Part shown: piece after piece, positions 1-9,233 of the stretch
How positions within the stretch are numbered: the first letter of the stretch is position 1
Layout of the letters: every line of letters begins with the position of its first letter
Source: Mycetocola reblochoni REB411
GTDB lineage: Bacteria > Actinomycetota > Actinomycetes > Actinomycetales > Microbacteriaceae
NCBI RefSeq assembly: GCF_900163835.1
Contig: NZ_FUKR01000048.1
Location: 16,651-80,650 of the forward strand
Direction: 5' to 3'
DNA length: 64,000 nucleotides
The notes under the pieces: model-generated
Told to the model about the DNA's origin: nothing
Database searches by the model: none
The model's input: only the letters and a program-made list of their open reading frames with translations
Translations under genes and position numbers: made by a program

Positions 1-1
1 C

Positions 2-880
2 GACGTGGTCCTCGGGCACGACGTGCCCGGCGCCTCCTTCACCGTCGGCCGGCTCCGCCTGCCCCGGACCGCGCTGGCCGTGCTCGCCGGGTTCAGCTTC
101 GGCCTGGCGGGGGTGTCCTTCCAGACGATGCTCCGCAACCCGCTGGCGAGCCCCGACATCATCGGCATCTCCTCGGGGGCCAGCGCGGCCGCGGCGTTCG
201 CGATCGTCACGCTTCACCTGTCGTCCGCAGCGGTCTCCGTGTTCGCCATCGTCTCCGGGCTCGCCGTGGCCCTGCTCGTGTACGCGCTCGCGCACCGTGG
301 CGGGGTCGCCGGCACGCGGCTCATCCTCATCGGGATCGGCGTCGCCGCCATGCTCGACAGCGCGACGGCGTACGTGCTCTCGCAGGCGGCCGAGTGGGAC
401 CTGCAGGCCGCGACCCGCTGGCTGACGGGCAGCCTGAACGGCGCGAGCTGGTCCGGCGTCGTGCCCGTGCTCGTCGCGACCGCCGTGCTCACACCCCTGC
501 TGCTGGCCCAGTCAGGCAACCTGACCACCACCCGGCTCGGCGACGACACCGCCGCCGCGCTCGGCGTCCGCGTCGACAGGACCCGGCTGATCGTCGTCGT
601 CTGCGCGGTCGGCCTGATCTCCTTCGCGACGGCCGCCGCAGGACCCATCGCCTTCGTCGCGTTCCTGTCCGGCCCGATCGCAGCCCGGATCGTCGGCCCG
701 CACGGCTCGCCGCTGCTGCCCGCCGCGCTGGTGGGCGCGCTGCTCGTGCTCGTCGCCGACTTCGCCGGGCAGTTCCTGCTCGGGACGCGCTTCCCCGTCG
801 GCGTGGTCACCGGCGTGCTCGGCGCCCCCTACCTGATCTACCTCATCATCCGCAGCAACCGCCAGGGAGGCTCACTGTGA
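2..880 (+). CDS. FecCD-family iron-siderophore ABC permease, 5' end cut by window
   Basis: Integral membrane permease of a ferric-siderophore or haem importer of the BtuCD/FecCD type. It would form the channel used by the ATPase encoded immediately downstream. The visible part is about 292 residues, almost entirely hydrophobic helices. It includes the family hallmark RLPRTALAVLAG followed by the segment around LRNPLASPDIIGISSGAS, which in this family lies near the second helix. Family members are about 330-350 residues, so roughly the first 50 are outside the window and the GTG at base 5 is not the real start. The stop overlaps the ATPase start by 4 bases (GTGA), which indicates translational coupling. 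The substrate cannot be read from the sequence. Confidence 0.93.
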   Translation, partial: DVVLGHDVPGASFTVGRLRLPRTALAVLAGFSFGLAGVSFQTMLRNPLASPDIIGISSGASAAAAFAIVTLHLSSAAVSVFAIVSGLAVALLVYALAHRGGVAGTRLILIGIGVAAMLDSATAYVLSQAAEWDLQAATRWLTGSLNGASWSGVVPVLVATAVLTPLLLAQSGNLTTTRLGDDTAAALGVRVDRTRLIVVVCAVGLISFATAAAGPIAFVAFLSGPIAARIVGPHGSPLLPAALVGALLVLVADFAGQFLLGTRFPVGVVTGVLGAPYLIYLIIRSNRQGGSL

Positions 881-1689
881 CCGAGAACCACACGCTCGCC
901 GCGGAGTCGCTCAGCCTCGGCTACGGAGCCAGGACCATCGTCGACGACCTGGACCTGACCGTCCCGCCCGGCCGCATCACCGTCATCGTCGGTGCGAACG
1001 CCTCGGGCAAGTCCACGCTGCTGCGCGCGCTCGCCCGGCTTCTGCGCCCCAGCGCAGGGCGTGTGCTGCTCGACGGCGCACCCATCCACTCGATGCAGGC
1101 GAAGGCCGTCGCCCGCACCCTCGGGCTCCTGCCCCAGTCGCCGATCGCTCCGGAGGGCATCACCGTCACCGACCTCGTCGGTCGGGGACGTCACCCTCAC
1201 CAGGGGCTGTTCACCCGCTGGAGCCCCGAGGACGACGCGATCGTCGCGGCGGCACTGGAGGCCACGGAGATCGCCGAGCTCGCCGACCGCCCCGTCGACG
1301 AGCTGTCCGGGGGTCAGCGTCAGCGCGTGTGGATCGCGATGGCGCTCGCGCAGCAGACCGAGGTCCTACTGCTCGACGAGCCCACGACCTTCCTGGACCT
1401 CAACCACCAGGTGGAGGTGCTCGATCTGCTCACCGAGCTCAACCGCTCGAGCGGGACGACGATCGTCATCGTGCTGCACGAGCTCAACCTGGCCGCCCGC
1501 TACGCCGACCACCTGATCGCGCTGCACGAGGGCGGCGTGCACGCAGCGGGGACACCGCACGAGGTCATCACCGAGGACACGGTCCGGCGCGTCTTCGGGC
1601 TGGACAGCCGCGTCATCGACGACCCCGTGTCGGGGATGACGCTCGTGCTGCCGATCGGACGCCATCACGTTCGCGGCGACGCCGGCTGA
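877..1689 (+). CDS. Iron-siderophore ABC transporter ATP-binding protein (FepC-like)
   Basis: Cytoplasmic ATPase that powers the FecCD-type permease. The protein has 270 residues from the GTG that overlaps the permease stop. It has Walker A GANASGKST (residues 39-47), Q-loop Gln87, signature LSGGQRQR (143-150), Walker B VLLLDEPT (163-170) and the H-loop His201. The line LLDEPTTFLDL followed by NHQVEVLDLL is typical of FepC/FhuC siderophore ATPases. The whole set is intact, so the protein should be active. The matching substrate-binding lipoprotein is not seen here and may lie left of the window. Confidence 0.94.
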   Translation: MTENHTLAAESLSLGYGARTIVDDLDLTVPPGRITVIVGANASGKSTLLRALARLLRPSAGRVLLDGAPIHSMQAKAVARTLGLLPQSPIAPEGITVTDLVGRGRHPHQGLFTRWSPEDDAIVAAALEATEIAELADRPVDELSGGQRQRVWIAMALAQQTEVLLLDEPTTFLDLNHQVEVLDLLTELNRSSGTTIVIVLHELNLAARYADHLIALHEGGVHAAGTPHEVITEDTVRRVFGLDSRVIDDPVSGMTLVLPIGRHHVRGDAG

Positions 1690-1713
1690 CCCTTCCCCTC
1701 GGGCAGGGTCCGT

Positions 1714-1719
1714 GCTATC
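1714..1719 (+). promoter_or_regulatory. Possible -10 (TATCGT) with a long leader before the 1891 gene
   Basis: TATCGT fits the TANNNT pattern seen before many genes in this window. If used, transcription would begin near 1726 and leave an unusually long leader of about 165 bases before the ATG at 1891. The leader is GC-rich. I did not recognise a known riboswitch in it. Confidence 0.3.
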
Positions 1720-1890
1720 GTCGTGAGGTTCGCTCACTCCGGAGCGACCGATGCGTACAGACCTCTCCCGTCCGTCCCGGTCCCCCGGCATTCCGCCCGA
1801 ACACCTGAACACTCCGGCACGAGGCACGCCCGTTGCCGGGACACGAGCCCGCGTGCGCCGACGACCGTCGTGCGCGGCGAAAGAAACGAC

Positions 1891-2202
1891 ATGATCATCA
1901 ACGCACGACCCACACTTCCCCTGTCCACCCCCGTCGTCCGCTGGCGCCAGTCCGCCGACGACGTCTACGCGGCGACCCTCCACGACGAGTTCGCCGGGTA
2001 CATCACCGTGACCGGCGCCGGCTACGAGCTGCGCGGCCCCACCGCCGAGGACCTCGGCACGCACCCGAGCCGCCAGGAAGCCGAGGAGGCCCTCGACGCC
2101 GCCCTGTCCCGGCCCGTCGCGACGACGGCCGTCCCCTCCCCCTCCACGACGCCGCGCAGCCGCCCGCGCCGGAGGACGCGGCGGAGCAGGGTGCGCTCCT
2201 GA
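1891..2202 (+). CDS. Small conserved-looking protein of unknown function
   Basis: A 103-residue protein I do not recognise. The first two thirds look like a folded domain: a hydrophobic start, then alternating strands around VYAATLHDEFAGYITVTGAG, then a helix rich in Glu/Ala (SRQEAEEALDAAL). It ends in a basic Ser/Arg/Pro tail. The central pattern resembles small single-domain proteins that repeat the core of a larger beta-sheet fold, but I cannot name a family. The ATG is preceded by the purine-rich GGCGAAAGAAACGAC. It ends 8 bases before the convergent acyl-CoA ligase stop. Nothing ties it to the iron transporter. Confidence 0.5.
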   Translation: MIINARPTLPLSTPVVRWRQSADDVYAATLHDEFAGYITVTGAGYELRGPTAEDLGTHPSRQEAEEALDAALSRPVATTAVPSPSTTPRSRPRRRTRRSRVRS

Positions 2203-2209
2203 CGCGCGC

Positions 2210-3919
2210 TCAGTCCGCGGCGACGCCGAGCAGGCGGGCTCGCACCTCGCGCCGCAGCACCTTGCCGATGAGCGAGCGGGGCAGCTCGTCGACGACCTCG
2301 ATGCGACGCGGAACCTTGTAGGCCGCGAGTCGGGTCCGGCAGAAGTCCCTCAGTGCGGCGGCCGTCGCGACGGCGCCGTCCTCAAGCACCACCGCGGCCG
2401 CGACCATCTCGCCGCCCTGCGGTCGGGGCAGCGCGACAACGGCCGCGTCGGCCACGTCCGGGTGGGTCCGCAGGACCTCCTCCACCTCGCTCGGCGCGAC
2501 GTTGAAGCCCCCGGTGATGATGAGCTCCTTGATCCGGTCGACGACCGTGACGAAGCCGTCGTCCGACACCGTCACGATGTCGCCCGTTCGCACCCAGCCG
2601 TCGGCGAGGAGCGTCTCCGCGGTCTCGTCCGGGCGGTGCCAGTAGCCGGCGAAAACCTGCGGTCCACGGATCAGCAGCTCGCCCTCCTCGCCGGGCGCCC
2701 TGTCCACGCTCGGGTCGTCCGGATCGACGACCCGGATGTCCGTCCCGGGGAACGGCACCCCCACCGTGCCCGGGCGCCGCGCCGGACCCATCGGGTTGCC
2801 GAGCGCGACCGGCGAGGTCTCGGTCATGCCGTAGCCCTCGACGAGGAGCCCCCCGCTGGCCTCCTCCCACCGGTTGATCGTCGCCGTGGTCAACGTCATC
2901 GCACCCGAGATCGCGAAACGGACGCCCCCGAGGTCGAGCCGGCCCTCGTGCGCGGCGCGGGCGAGGCGGTCGTACACCGGAGGCACCGCGGGCAGGAACG
3001 TCGGCGGGCTCTTCTTCGCCGCCGCCACGACCAGGTCGACGTCGACCGTGGGGAACAGCACCAGCTTGGCGCCGATGCTCATCGCGAAGGTGCCGCAGAG
3101 CGTCATGCCGTAGGCGTGGAACATCGGCAGCAGCCCGTAGAACGTCTCGTCGCCCTCGCGCAGCTCCGGAACCCACGCCCTCCCCTGCGCCGCGTTGGCC
3201 CTGAGGTTGCGGTGCGTGAGCACGGCGGCCTTCGGCGTGCCCGTCGTTCCGCTGGTGTAGAGCAACAGCGCGGGGTCGCCCACCGCGGGTCCCGCCACGC
3301 GGCGCGGCAGACGGCGCGCGCCGAGCAGCCGCTCCCACGCCTCCACGCCTCGACGGGTCGGAGCGGACGTCAGCTTCGCCCTCGCCTCCCTGGCACGCCG
3401 GATCGGCAGTCGGAGCGCCAGGCGCGTCCCCCTCGGCATCGCGCGGGTCATGTCGACCGCGATGATGTGCCCCGGCCGGATGTCGGCGGGGAACTCGGCG
3501 ACGACGTCGGCGACGGCGTCCCACACGATCGCGACCGACGCGCCGTGGTCTTCGAACTGGTGCCGCAGCTCGCGCGGCGTATAGAGCGGGTTGTGCTCGA
3601 CGACGATCGCGCCGAGGCGGATCGCGGCGTAGAAGGCGATGACGTGCTGGGGGCAGTTCGGCAGCACGAGAGCGACACGGTCGCCCCGGCGCACGCCGCG
3701 CGACCGCAGAGCGGACGCAACACGGGCGACCGCGTCGTCGAGCTCGCGATAGCTGGTCTGCGCCCCGAAGAACTCCAGCGCCGGGCGGCGTCCGAAGCGG
3801 CGCACGCTCGCCGCGAGCATCTCGGGAAGGGTCTCCGTCACCTCGTCGATGTCGTGAGGGACACCCTCGGGGTACGCGGCCAGCCAGGGGCGGTCGGCGA
3901 ACGGGTGGGCAGACGTCAT
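2210..3919 (-). CDS. Long-chain fatty acid--CoA ligase (AMP-forming acyl-CoA synthetase)
   Basis: Activates a carboxylic acid, probably a fatty acid, to its acyl-CoA through an acyl-adenylate. The protein has 569 residues. The P-loop-like motif YTSGTTGTPK is at residues 221-230. The A5 motif YGMTETSP lies near residue 350, the A7 region (WVRTGDIVTV) further on, and the C-terminal catalytic lysine in SLIGKVLRRE. All are typical of FadD-type class I adenylate-forming enzymes. I chose ATG 3919 because AGAGG lies 7 bases upstream; a GTG directly before it is an alternative. The gene follows the 2-oxoacid dehydrogenase genes on the same strand with a 90-base gap and its own -10, so it is probably transcribed separately. 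Confidence 0.92.
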   Translation of the reverse strand: MTSAHPFADRPWLAAYPEGVPHDIDEVTETLPEMLAASVRRFGRRPALEFFGAQTSYRELDDAVARVASALRSRGVRRGDRVALVLPNCPQHVIAFYAAIRLGAIVVEHNPLYTPRELRHQFEDHGASVAIVWDAVADVVAEFPADIRPGHIIAVDMTRAMPRGTRLALRLPIRRAREARAKLTSAPTRRGVEAWERLLGARRLPRRVAGPAVGDPALLLYTSGTTGTPKAAVLTHRNLRANAAQGRAWVPELREGDETFYGLLPMFHAYGMTLCGTFAMSIGAKLVLFPTVDVDLVVAAAKKSPPTFLPAVPPVYDRLARAAHEGRLDLGGVRFAISGAMTLTTATINRWEEASGGLLVEGYGMTETSPVALGNPMGPARRPGTVGVPFPGTDIRVVDPDDPSVDRAPGEEGELLIRGPQVFAGYWHRPDETAETLLADGWVRTGDIVTVSDDGFVTVVDRIKELIITGGFNVAPSEVEEVLRTHPDVADAAVVALPRPQGGEMVAAAVVLEDGAVATAAALRDFCRTRLAAYKVPRRIEVVDELPRSLIGKVLRREVRARLLGVAAD

Positions 3920-3952
3920 CACGTCACCTCTCGTCGAGATCGGGGAACCCCC

Positions 3953-3958
3953 ACGCTA
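3953..3958 (-). promoter_or_regulatory. -10 hexamer TAGCGT of the acyl-CoA ligase gene
   Basis: On the minus strand TAGCGT lies 33 bases upstream of the ATG at 3919, leaving room for a short leader that carries the AGAGG ribosome binding site. Confidence 0.45.
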
Positions 3959-4008
3959 CGCCCGCCACCATGCCGCGGGCTGAATGCAGGCCGGACGGAT
4001 CGGCCGGA

Positions 4009-5406
4009 TCAGTCGAGCAGCAGCGCCGGCTCCTCGAGGATGCTGGCCACGTCGGCGAGGAAGCGGCTGGCCACGTCCCCGTCGACGACACGGTGGTCGA
4101 AGGAGGCGCCGAGGGTCGTCACGAAGCGCGGCCGCACCTCGCCCTCGAACACCCACGGCTTCTGCTTGATCGTGCCCAGCGCGACGATGCCGACCTCGCC
4201 GGGGTTGAGGATCGGCGTGCCCGTGTCCATCCCGAACACACCGATGTTGGTGATCGTGATCGTCCCGCCCTGCATGTCCTGCGGCGGGGTCTTGCCGTCG
4301 CGGGCCGTCAGGGTCAGCCGCTCGAGCGCCTGCGCCAGCTCGAGCAGGGTCATCGACTGCGCCTCCTTGACGTTCGGCACGATGAGCCCGCGCGGGGTCG
4401 CGGCGGCGACGCCGAGGTTGACGAAGTGCCTGACGATGATCTCTTCGTCCGTCCACGCGGCGTTCACCATCGGGTTGCGGCGCACGGCCCAGATGATCGC
4501 CTTGGCCACGACCAGAAGCGGCGAAACCTTGACGCCGGCGAAGTCGGTCGAGGCCTTGAGCCGCTTGACGAACTCCATCGTGCGGGTGGCGTCGACGTCG
4601 ACGAACAGGCTCACGTGCGGTGCCTCGTACGCGGAACGGACCATGGCGCTCGCGGTCATCTTGCGCACGCCCTTCACCGGGATGCGCTCCTCGCGCTCGT
4701 CCTTCCACGCCGGCGTCTCGATGTTGCGGAAGACGCTGGCCTGGCTCGCCTCGCGGACGACGTCGTCGCGGGTGATCTCTCCGACGAGGCCCGTGCCGAC
4801 GACCGTGGTCAGGTCGACGCCGAGGTCCTTGGCCAGCTTCCGGATCGGGGGCTTGGCGATGACGGGGACGGCGGCGGCCGCCGGCACGGAGCGCGGCGCC
4901 GGACGCGAGGGCGCCGAACGCTGCACCGGAGCCGCAGCGGGGGCGGCGGCGCGCGCGGCCGGCTGGTCGCCGGACGCGCCGTCGCGACGCTCGGCGCGGG
5001 TGCGGCCCCTGCGCCGCGAGCCGGCCGTGCCCTCCGAGCCGTAACCGACGAGGACGGCGCCGGAGCCCGCATCCTCGTCGGGGTCGGTCTCGACGCCCGC
5101 GGTCACCTCGACCGGCTCGGTGACGAGCGAGTCGGAGACGGGGGCGCCGTCGCCGTCGTCGTCGCCCTCCCCGTCGATCCGGACGATCGCGGTGCCGACG
5201 TCGACCGTCGTGCCCTCCTCGACGAGGAGGGCGCCGACGACACCGGCGTAGGGGGACGGGAGCTCGACGAGCGACTTGGCGGTCTCGATCTCGACGATGA
5301 CCTGGTTGACCTCGACCGTGTCCCCCGCGGCGACCCTCCACGAGACGATCTCGGCCTCGGTCAGGCCCTCGCCGACGTCGGGGAGGGTGAAGAACTGTTC
5401 AGACAT
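4009..5406 (-). CDS. 2-oxoacid dehydrogenase E2, dihydrolipoyl acyltransferase
   Basis: Core acyltransferase of a 2-oxoacid dehydrogenase complex. It moves the acyl group from E1 to CoA through a swinging lipoyl arm. The protein has 465 residues. The N-terminal lipoyl domain has the lipoylated Lys44 in [10 protein letters not shown]. An Ala/Pro/Arg-rich linker follows, then a peripheral subunit-binding domain at about 190-225 ([12 protein letters not shown] and [11 protein letters not shown]). The C-terminal acyltransferase domain has the catalytic motif HRVVDG (His438). There is one lipoyl domain, as in branched-chain keto-acid E2. It is third after E1alpha and E1beta, with a 24-base gap and GCAGGAG before the ATG. 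Whether the substrate is pyruvate or branched-chain keto acids cannot be settled from sequence; the gene order favours the latter. Confidence 0.93.
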   Translation of the reverse strand: MSEQFFTLPDVGEGLTEAEIVSWRVAAGDTVEVNQVIVEIETAKSLVELPSPYAGVVGALLVEEGTTVDVGTAIVRIDGEGDDDGDGAPVSDSLVTEPVEVTAGVETDPDEDAGSGAVLVGYGSEGTAGSRRRGRTRAERRDGASGDQPAARAAAPAAAPVQRSAPSRPAPRSVPAAAAVPVIAKPPIRKLAKDLGVDLTTVVGTGLVGEITRDDVVREASQASVFRNIETPAWKDEREERIPVKGVRKMTASAMVRSAYEAPHVSLFVDVDATRTMEFVKRLKASTDFAGVKVSPLLVVAKAIIWAVRRNPMVNAAWTDEEIIVRHFVNLGVAAATPRGLIVPNVKEAQSMTLLELAQALERLTLTARDGKTPPQDMQGGTITITNIGVFGMDTGTPILNPGEVGIVALGTIKQKPWVFEGEVRPRFVTTLGASFDHRVVDGDVASRFLADVASILEEPALLLD

Positions 5407-5430
5407 GAAGACTCCTGCGGGTGGGCCGAG

Positions 5431-6519
5431 CTAGTAGGCGAGGGAGCGGTCGATGGCCTCGAGGACCCTGTCCGCGTCGGGGACGAAGAACCCCTCCAGC
5501 TTCGCCGCGGGGAACGGGGCGTCGAAGCCGGAGACCCGCAGCACGGGCGCCTCCAGCGAGTAGAAGGCCTTCTCCGTGATCGTCGCGGCGATCTCCGAGC
5601 CGAGCGAGACGTTGCCGTTGGCCTCCTGCGCCAGGACGAGTCGGCCCGTCCGGCGAACGCTCTCCAGGATCGGCTCGAAGTCGACCGGTGACAGCGACCG
5701 CAGGTCGACCACCTCGGCGCTAATGCCCTCCGCGGCGGCGATCTCCGCCGCCTGCAGCAGGGTCGAGACCATCGCCCCGTGACCGAGCAGGGTGACGTCG
5801 TCGCCCCGGCGGACCACCCGTGCGCTGTGCAGTGGCGCCGCGGAACCGCCGAGGTCCACCTCGCCCTTCGGCCAGTACCGGCTCTTCGGCTCGAAGAACA
5901 GAACCGGGTCGGGCGAGGCGATGGCCTCCTGGATCATCCAGTAGGCGTCGTTCGGCGTCGAGGGGCTCACCAGCCGCAGGCCGGGCGTGTGAGCGAAGTA
6001 GGCCTCGGGGCTCTCCTGGTGGTGCTCGACCGCGCCGATCCTGCCGCCGTACGGCACCCGGATCACGACCGGCATGTCGATGGCACCGCGGTGCCGGGCG
6101 ATCATCCGCGACAGCTGCGTGGTGATCTGGTTGAAGGCGGGGAAGATGAAGCCGTCGAACTGGATCTCGCACACCGGACGGTAGCCGCGCATCGCCATCC
6201 CGATGGCCGTGCCGACGATGCCGGACTCGGCCAGGGGGGTGTCGCGGACGCGCTCGGCACCGAACTCCGCGTGCAGTCCCTCGGTCACACGGAAGACCCC
6301 GCCGAGCGGGCCGATGTCCTCGCCCATGAGCAGGACGCGCTCGTCGGCGAGCATCGCCTGGCGCAGTCCGGAGTTGATGGCCTTCGCCATCGTCAGCGTC
6401 GCCGTGCGGGGCTCGTCGACGGCACCGGAGGGGGTCTCGGGCGCCGACGGGACGGACGAGCCGCCCACCGCGTCGGACGCGGCCGGGACGGAGGGCTCGG
6501 TACGGGACGTGGTGCTCAT
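5431..6519 (-). CDS. 2-oxoacid dehydrogenase E1 beta subunit
   Basis: Beta subunit of a heterotetrameric ThDP-dependent 2-oxoacid decarboxylase (BkdA2/PdhB type). The protein has 362 residues from an ATG that overlaps the E1alpha stop by one base (TGATG). The first 45 residues are a Ser/Thr/Pro-rich extension. The conserved domain then starts at TATLTMAKAINSGLRQAM, with the ThDP-contacting GEDIG and RDTPLAESGI segments. The C-terminal transketolase domain ends LEGFFVPDADRVLEAID. The subunit pair is complete and adjacent, which supports a working complex. E3 (lipoamide dehydrogenase) is not in the window. Confidence 0.93.
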   Translation of the reverse strand: MSTTSRTEPSVPAASDAVGGSSVPSAPETPSGAVDEPRTATLTMAKAINSGLRQAMLADERVLLMGEDIGPLGGVFRVTEGLHAEFGAERVRDTPLAESGIVGTAIGMAMRGYRPVCEIQFDGFIFPAFNQITTQLSRMIARHRGAIDMPVVIRVPYGGRIGAVEHHQESPEAYFAHTPGLRLVSPSTPNDAYWMIQEAIASPDPVLFFEPKSRYWPKGEVDLGGSAAPLHSARVVRRGDDVTLLGHGAMVSTLLQAAEIAAAEGISAEVVDLRSLSPVDFEPILESVRRTGRLVLAQEANGNVSLGSEIAATITEKAFYSLEAPVLRVSGFDAPFPAAKLEGFFVPDADRVLEAIDRSLAY

Positions 6520-7652
6520 CACTCGGCCTCCATCTGGCGCTCGTAGTCGTCGAGCCACGCGCTCTGCTCGTCGATGCGGGGGTGGTCTTGCGCGTACACG
6601 TGGTCGAAGATCTCCTCCCTCCCCGGGGGCTGGAGGGCGAGGGCGCGGCGGCGGACGTCGGAGGCGAAGTCGGCCGCGTCGGCGTCGGCCCGGGCCAGCA
6701 GCGCCTCGTCCGCGCCCTTCGCGAGGAGGTAGGCGTCGAAGCGGGCGATCGGGTCCCTGGTGCTCCAGTAGTCGACCTCGTCGTTGAGCCGGTACTTGGT
6801 GGGGTCGTCACTGGTCGTGTGCGCGCCCATCCGGTAGGTCAGTGCCTCGATGTACGCCGGCCCGAGCCCGGAGCGGGCCTCGTCCAGGTGATGCGCGGTG
6901 ACCGCGTAGGAGGCGAGCACGTCGTTGCCGTCGATCTGCACACCGGGGATGCCGAAGCCGCCCGGCCGGTTGACCAGCGGCACCCGCGACTGCCGCTCGA
7001 CGGGCACCGAGATGGCCCAGTGGTTGTTCTGCAGGAAGAACACCTGGGGCGTCTGGTAGCTGGCGGCGAAGACGAGCGACTCGCTCGCGTCCCCCTCCGA
7101 GGTGGACCCGTCGCCGAAGTAGACGAGCACGGCCTCGTCGCGGTCGACGTCGCCCGTGGCGCACGCGCCGTCCAGACCGATCCCCATCGCGTAGCCGGTG
7201 GCGTGAAGCGTCTGCGCCGCGAGGACGAGGGTGTAGAGGTGCGTGTTGCCGTTGGACGGGTCGGTCGGGTCCCAGCCCCCGTTGCTCAGGCCCTTCATCA
7301 GCCGGACGATGTCGATCGGGTCGACGCCCCTGATCACCGGGACGATGTGCTCCCGGTACGACGGGAAGATGTGGTCCTGCGCCCTCGCGGCCCTGCCGGA
7401 GCCGACCTGTGCGCCCTCCTGGCCCCTGGACGGCGGCCAGAGCGCCATCTGGCCCTGCCGCTGCAGGTTGGTCGCCTCGGTGTCGAGGGCGCGGGAGAAG
7501 CGCATGTCGCGCAGGAAAGTCGTGTGGTCGTCGTCGCCGAGCGCGTCGAGGCGCTCCAGGTAGGGCTCCGCGCTCGCGGTGGGGGCGAAGCGACCGTTCT
7601 CGTCGAGGAAACGGACGGTGTCGGCGGCGATCTCGTGCGGTGCTGATGCCAT
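6519..7652 (-). CDS. 2-oxoacid dehydrogenase E1 alpha subunit
   Basis: Alpha subunit of the ThDP-dependent E1, which decarboxylates a 2-oxo acid (probably 2-oxoisovalerate or pyruvate). The protein has 377 residues. The ThDP/metal motif begins GDGS at 180-183 and closes with the NN pair at 209-210, the expected spacing. The phosphorylation-loop-like region YRMGAHTTSDDPTKY is also typical of branched-chain E1alpha. The start ATG lies 6 bases after a -10-like TAGCCT that contains the hisC stop codon. The E1alpha-E1beta-E2 set may therefore have its own leaderless promoter besides read-through from hisC. Confidence 0.93.
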   Translation of the reverse strand: MASAPHEIAADTVRFLDENGRFAPTASAEPYLERLDALGDDDHTTFLRDMRFSRALDTEATNLQRQGQMALWPPSRGQEGAQVGSGRAARAQDHIFPSYREHIVPVIRGVDPIDIVRLMKGLSNGGWDPTDPSNGNTHLYTLVLAAQTLHATGYAMGIGLDGACATGDVDRDEAVLVYFGDGSTSEGDASESLVFAASYQTPQVFFLQNNHWAISVPVERQSRVPLVNRPGGFGIPGVQIDGNDVLASYAVTAHHLDEARSGLGPAYIEALTYRMGAHTTSDDPTKYRLNDEVDYWSTRDPIARFDAYLLAKGADEALLARADADAADFASDVRRRALALQPPGREEIFDHVYAQDHPRIDEQSAWLDDYERQMEAE

Positions 7653-7658
7653 CGTCTT

Positions 7659-7664
7659 AGGCTA
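7659..7664 (-). promoter_or_regulatory. Leaderless -10 TAGCCT for the E1alpha-E1beta-E2 genes
   Basis: TAGCCT, whose first three bases are the stop codon of the upstream aminotransferase gene, is separated by 6 bases from the E1alpha ATG. There is no Shine-Dalgarno sequence. Confidence 0.5.
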
Positions 7665-8780
7665 ACCCTTCCGTGACGGGCCGCCCAGGAGCGGGTGTCC
7701 CGGCTCCAGGAGGGCGACGATCTCTGCGGCGGCGGCGGTCAGGCGCGCCGTCGCCTCCTGCTCCCCGATGCTGATGCGGACCCCGGAGCCGGGGAACGCC
7801 CGTCCGATGATCCCGTGCCGTTCGAGCACTCCGGCGACGGCCCCGGTCTGCTCCCCCGCGTCGAGCCAGAGGAAGTTGCCGTGCGGCTCGGGCACGCGCA
7901 GCCCCGCGGCGCGGACCGCGTCGAGCTGTTCGGACCGGCGCCCGACGAGCACGGAGACGCGCTCGAGCATCTCGTCGTCCCGCGCGAGCGACTCCAGGGC
8001 GGCGTTCTCGGCGAGACCGGTGACGGCGAGCGGGATCGCGGTCGACCTGGCGGCGTCGAGGAGGGCCCTGTCGCCGATCGCATAGCCGACGCGCAGACCC
8101 GCGAGGCCGTAGGCCTTGCTGAAGGTCCGCAGCAGGACGACGTTCGGGTGCTCCCTGACGATGCTCGCCCCGTCGGCGATGGACGGGTCGACGACGAACT
8201 CGCGATACGCCTCGTCGAGGATGACGAGCACGGACTCCGGGACACGGTCGAGGAACGAACGCAGCTCCGTCTCGGTGACGATCGACCCGGTCGGATTGTT
8301 GGGCGAGCAGACGATGACGGCCCTCGTGCGGTCACCGATGGCGTCGGCCATGGCGTCGAGGTCGTGCCGGTGGTCGGCGGTGAGGGGCACCTGGACGCTC
8401 GTCGCACCGGTCACGGTCACGAGCGAGGGGTACGCCTCGAAGGAGCGCCACGGGTAGACGACCTCGTCGCCCGCTCCTGCGACGGCGAGGAGGAGCTGGG
8501 CGATCAGCGAGACCGAGCCCGCTCCGACGTGCACCTCGTCGACGTCGACGTCGAAGCGGGCCGCGAGCGCGGCGCGAAGCCTGGCGGCCGTGGCGTCGGG
8601 GTAGCGGTTGATGGCTCCGTCCCCGACAGCGGCCTCGACCACGCCGGGAAGGGGCGGGAAGGGGTTCTCATTGCTCGACAGTTTGAGCGCGTCGCTCGCG
8701 GCCGGGCGGCCCTGCCGGTACGCGGGAAGCCCGGCGATCTCCGGCCGCAGCCGCACCTGGGTCCGAGTCGTTGATGTCAC
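7662..8780 (-). CDS. hisC: HisC-like pyridoxal-phosphate aminotransferase
   Basis: Class I/II aminotransferase of the histidinol-phosphate/aromatic family, 372 residues. The PLP lysine is Lys222 in TFSKAYGLAGLRVGY. Other visible family marks are SSNENPF near the N-terminus, SPNNPTGS (159-166) and ILDEAYREF (188-195). In actinobacteria this subfamily is often annotated as HisC or as phenylalanine/aromatic aminotransferase (Pat). No other histidine genes are near, so an aromatic or branched-chain role is as likely as histidine synthesis. It directly precedes the 2-oxoacid dehydrogenase genes, fitting a supply of 2-oxo acids. The GTG start lies 6 bases after TAGACT. Confidence 0.88.
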   Translation of the reverse strand: MTSTTRTQVRLRPEIAGLPAYRQGRPAASDALKLSSNENPFPPLPGVVEAAVGDGAINRYPDATAARLRAALAARFDVDVDEVHVGAGSVSLIAQLLLAVAGAGDEVVYPWRSFEAYPSLVTVTGATSVQVPLTADHRHDLDAMADAIGDRTRAVIVCSPNNPTGSIVTETELRSFLDRVPESVLVILDEAYREFVVDPSIADGASIVREHPNVVLLRTFSKAYGLAGLRVGYAIGDRALLDAARSTAIPLAVTGLAENAALESLARDDEMLERVSVLVGRRSEQLDAVRAAGLRVPEPHGNFLWLDAGEQTGAVAGVLERHGIIGRAFPGSGVRISIGEQEATARLTAAAAEIVALLEPGHPLLGGPSRKG

Positions 8781-8786
8781 CCGTCG

Positions 8787-8792
8787 AGTCTA
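8787..8792 (-). promoter_or_regulatory. Leaderless -10 TAGACT of the hisC-like gene
   Basis: TAGACT on the minus strand, then 6 bases, then the GTG start codon. There is no ribosome binding site, so the transcript probably starts at the start codon. Confidence 0.55.
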
Positions 8793-8843
8793 CGGCCGCC
8801 CGATTCGGCCCCGAGAATATTGCGGCCGTGTGAGTATGGCGTC

Positions 8844-9233
8844 ATGACCGGTTTCCTGCTCCGCATCGTCACCAACGCCGTCGCCATCTGGCTGACCACC
8901 CTGCTGCTCGCGGGCGTCAGCGTCCGCGCCTTCGCCGACGGTGTCGGGCCGGAGCTGCTCAGCTACGCGGTGGTCGCGCTCGTGTTCGCGGTGGTGAACG
9001 CCGTCATCGGCACGGTGATCCGGATCGTCGCCTTCCCCCTCTACGTGCTCACGCTCGGACTGATCTCGTTCCTCGTCAACGGGCTGCTCCTGCTGATCAC
9101 CGCGGGGGTGACGTCGTGGTTCGGCTTCGGCCTCGTCGTGGACGGATTCTGGTGGGGTGTCCTGGGGGCGCTCCTGATCTCGGTCTTCAACGCCCTCCTG
9201 AACTCGGTGCTCCGGACCGCCCGCGACGACTGA
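8844..9233 (+). CDS. Small four-helix membrane protein, phage holin family 4-like
   Basis: A 129-residue protein made of four predicted membrane helices. The third runs through FPLYVLTLGLISFLVNGLLL and the fourth through GFWWGVLGALLISVFNALLN. The pattern with AVVNAVIGTVIR and NALLNSVLR matches the widespread PF04020 (phage_holin_4_2/YvlD) membrane family, a bacterial housekeeping family despite its name. Its role is unknown; envelope stress has been suggested for homologues. The ATG lies 6 bases after GAGTAT with no Shine-Dalgarno, so it may be leaderless. Its last 47 bases overlap the convergent alpha/beta-hydrolase gene. Confidence 0.85.
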   Translation: MTGFLLRIVTNAVAIWLTTLLLAGVSVRAFADGVGPELLSYAVVALVFAVVNAVIGTVIRIVAFPLYVLTLGLISFLVNGLLLLITAGVTSWFGFGLVVDGFWWGVLGALLISVFNALLNSVLRTARDD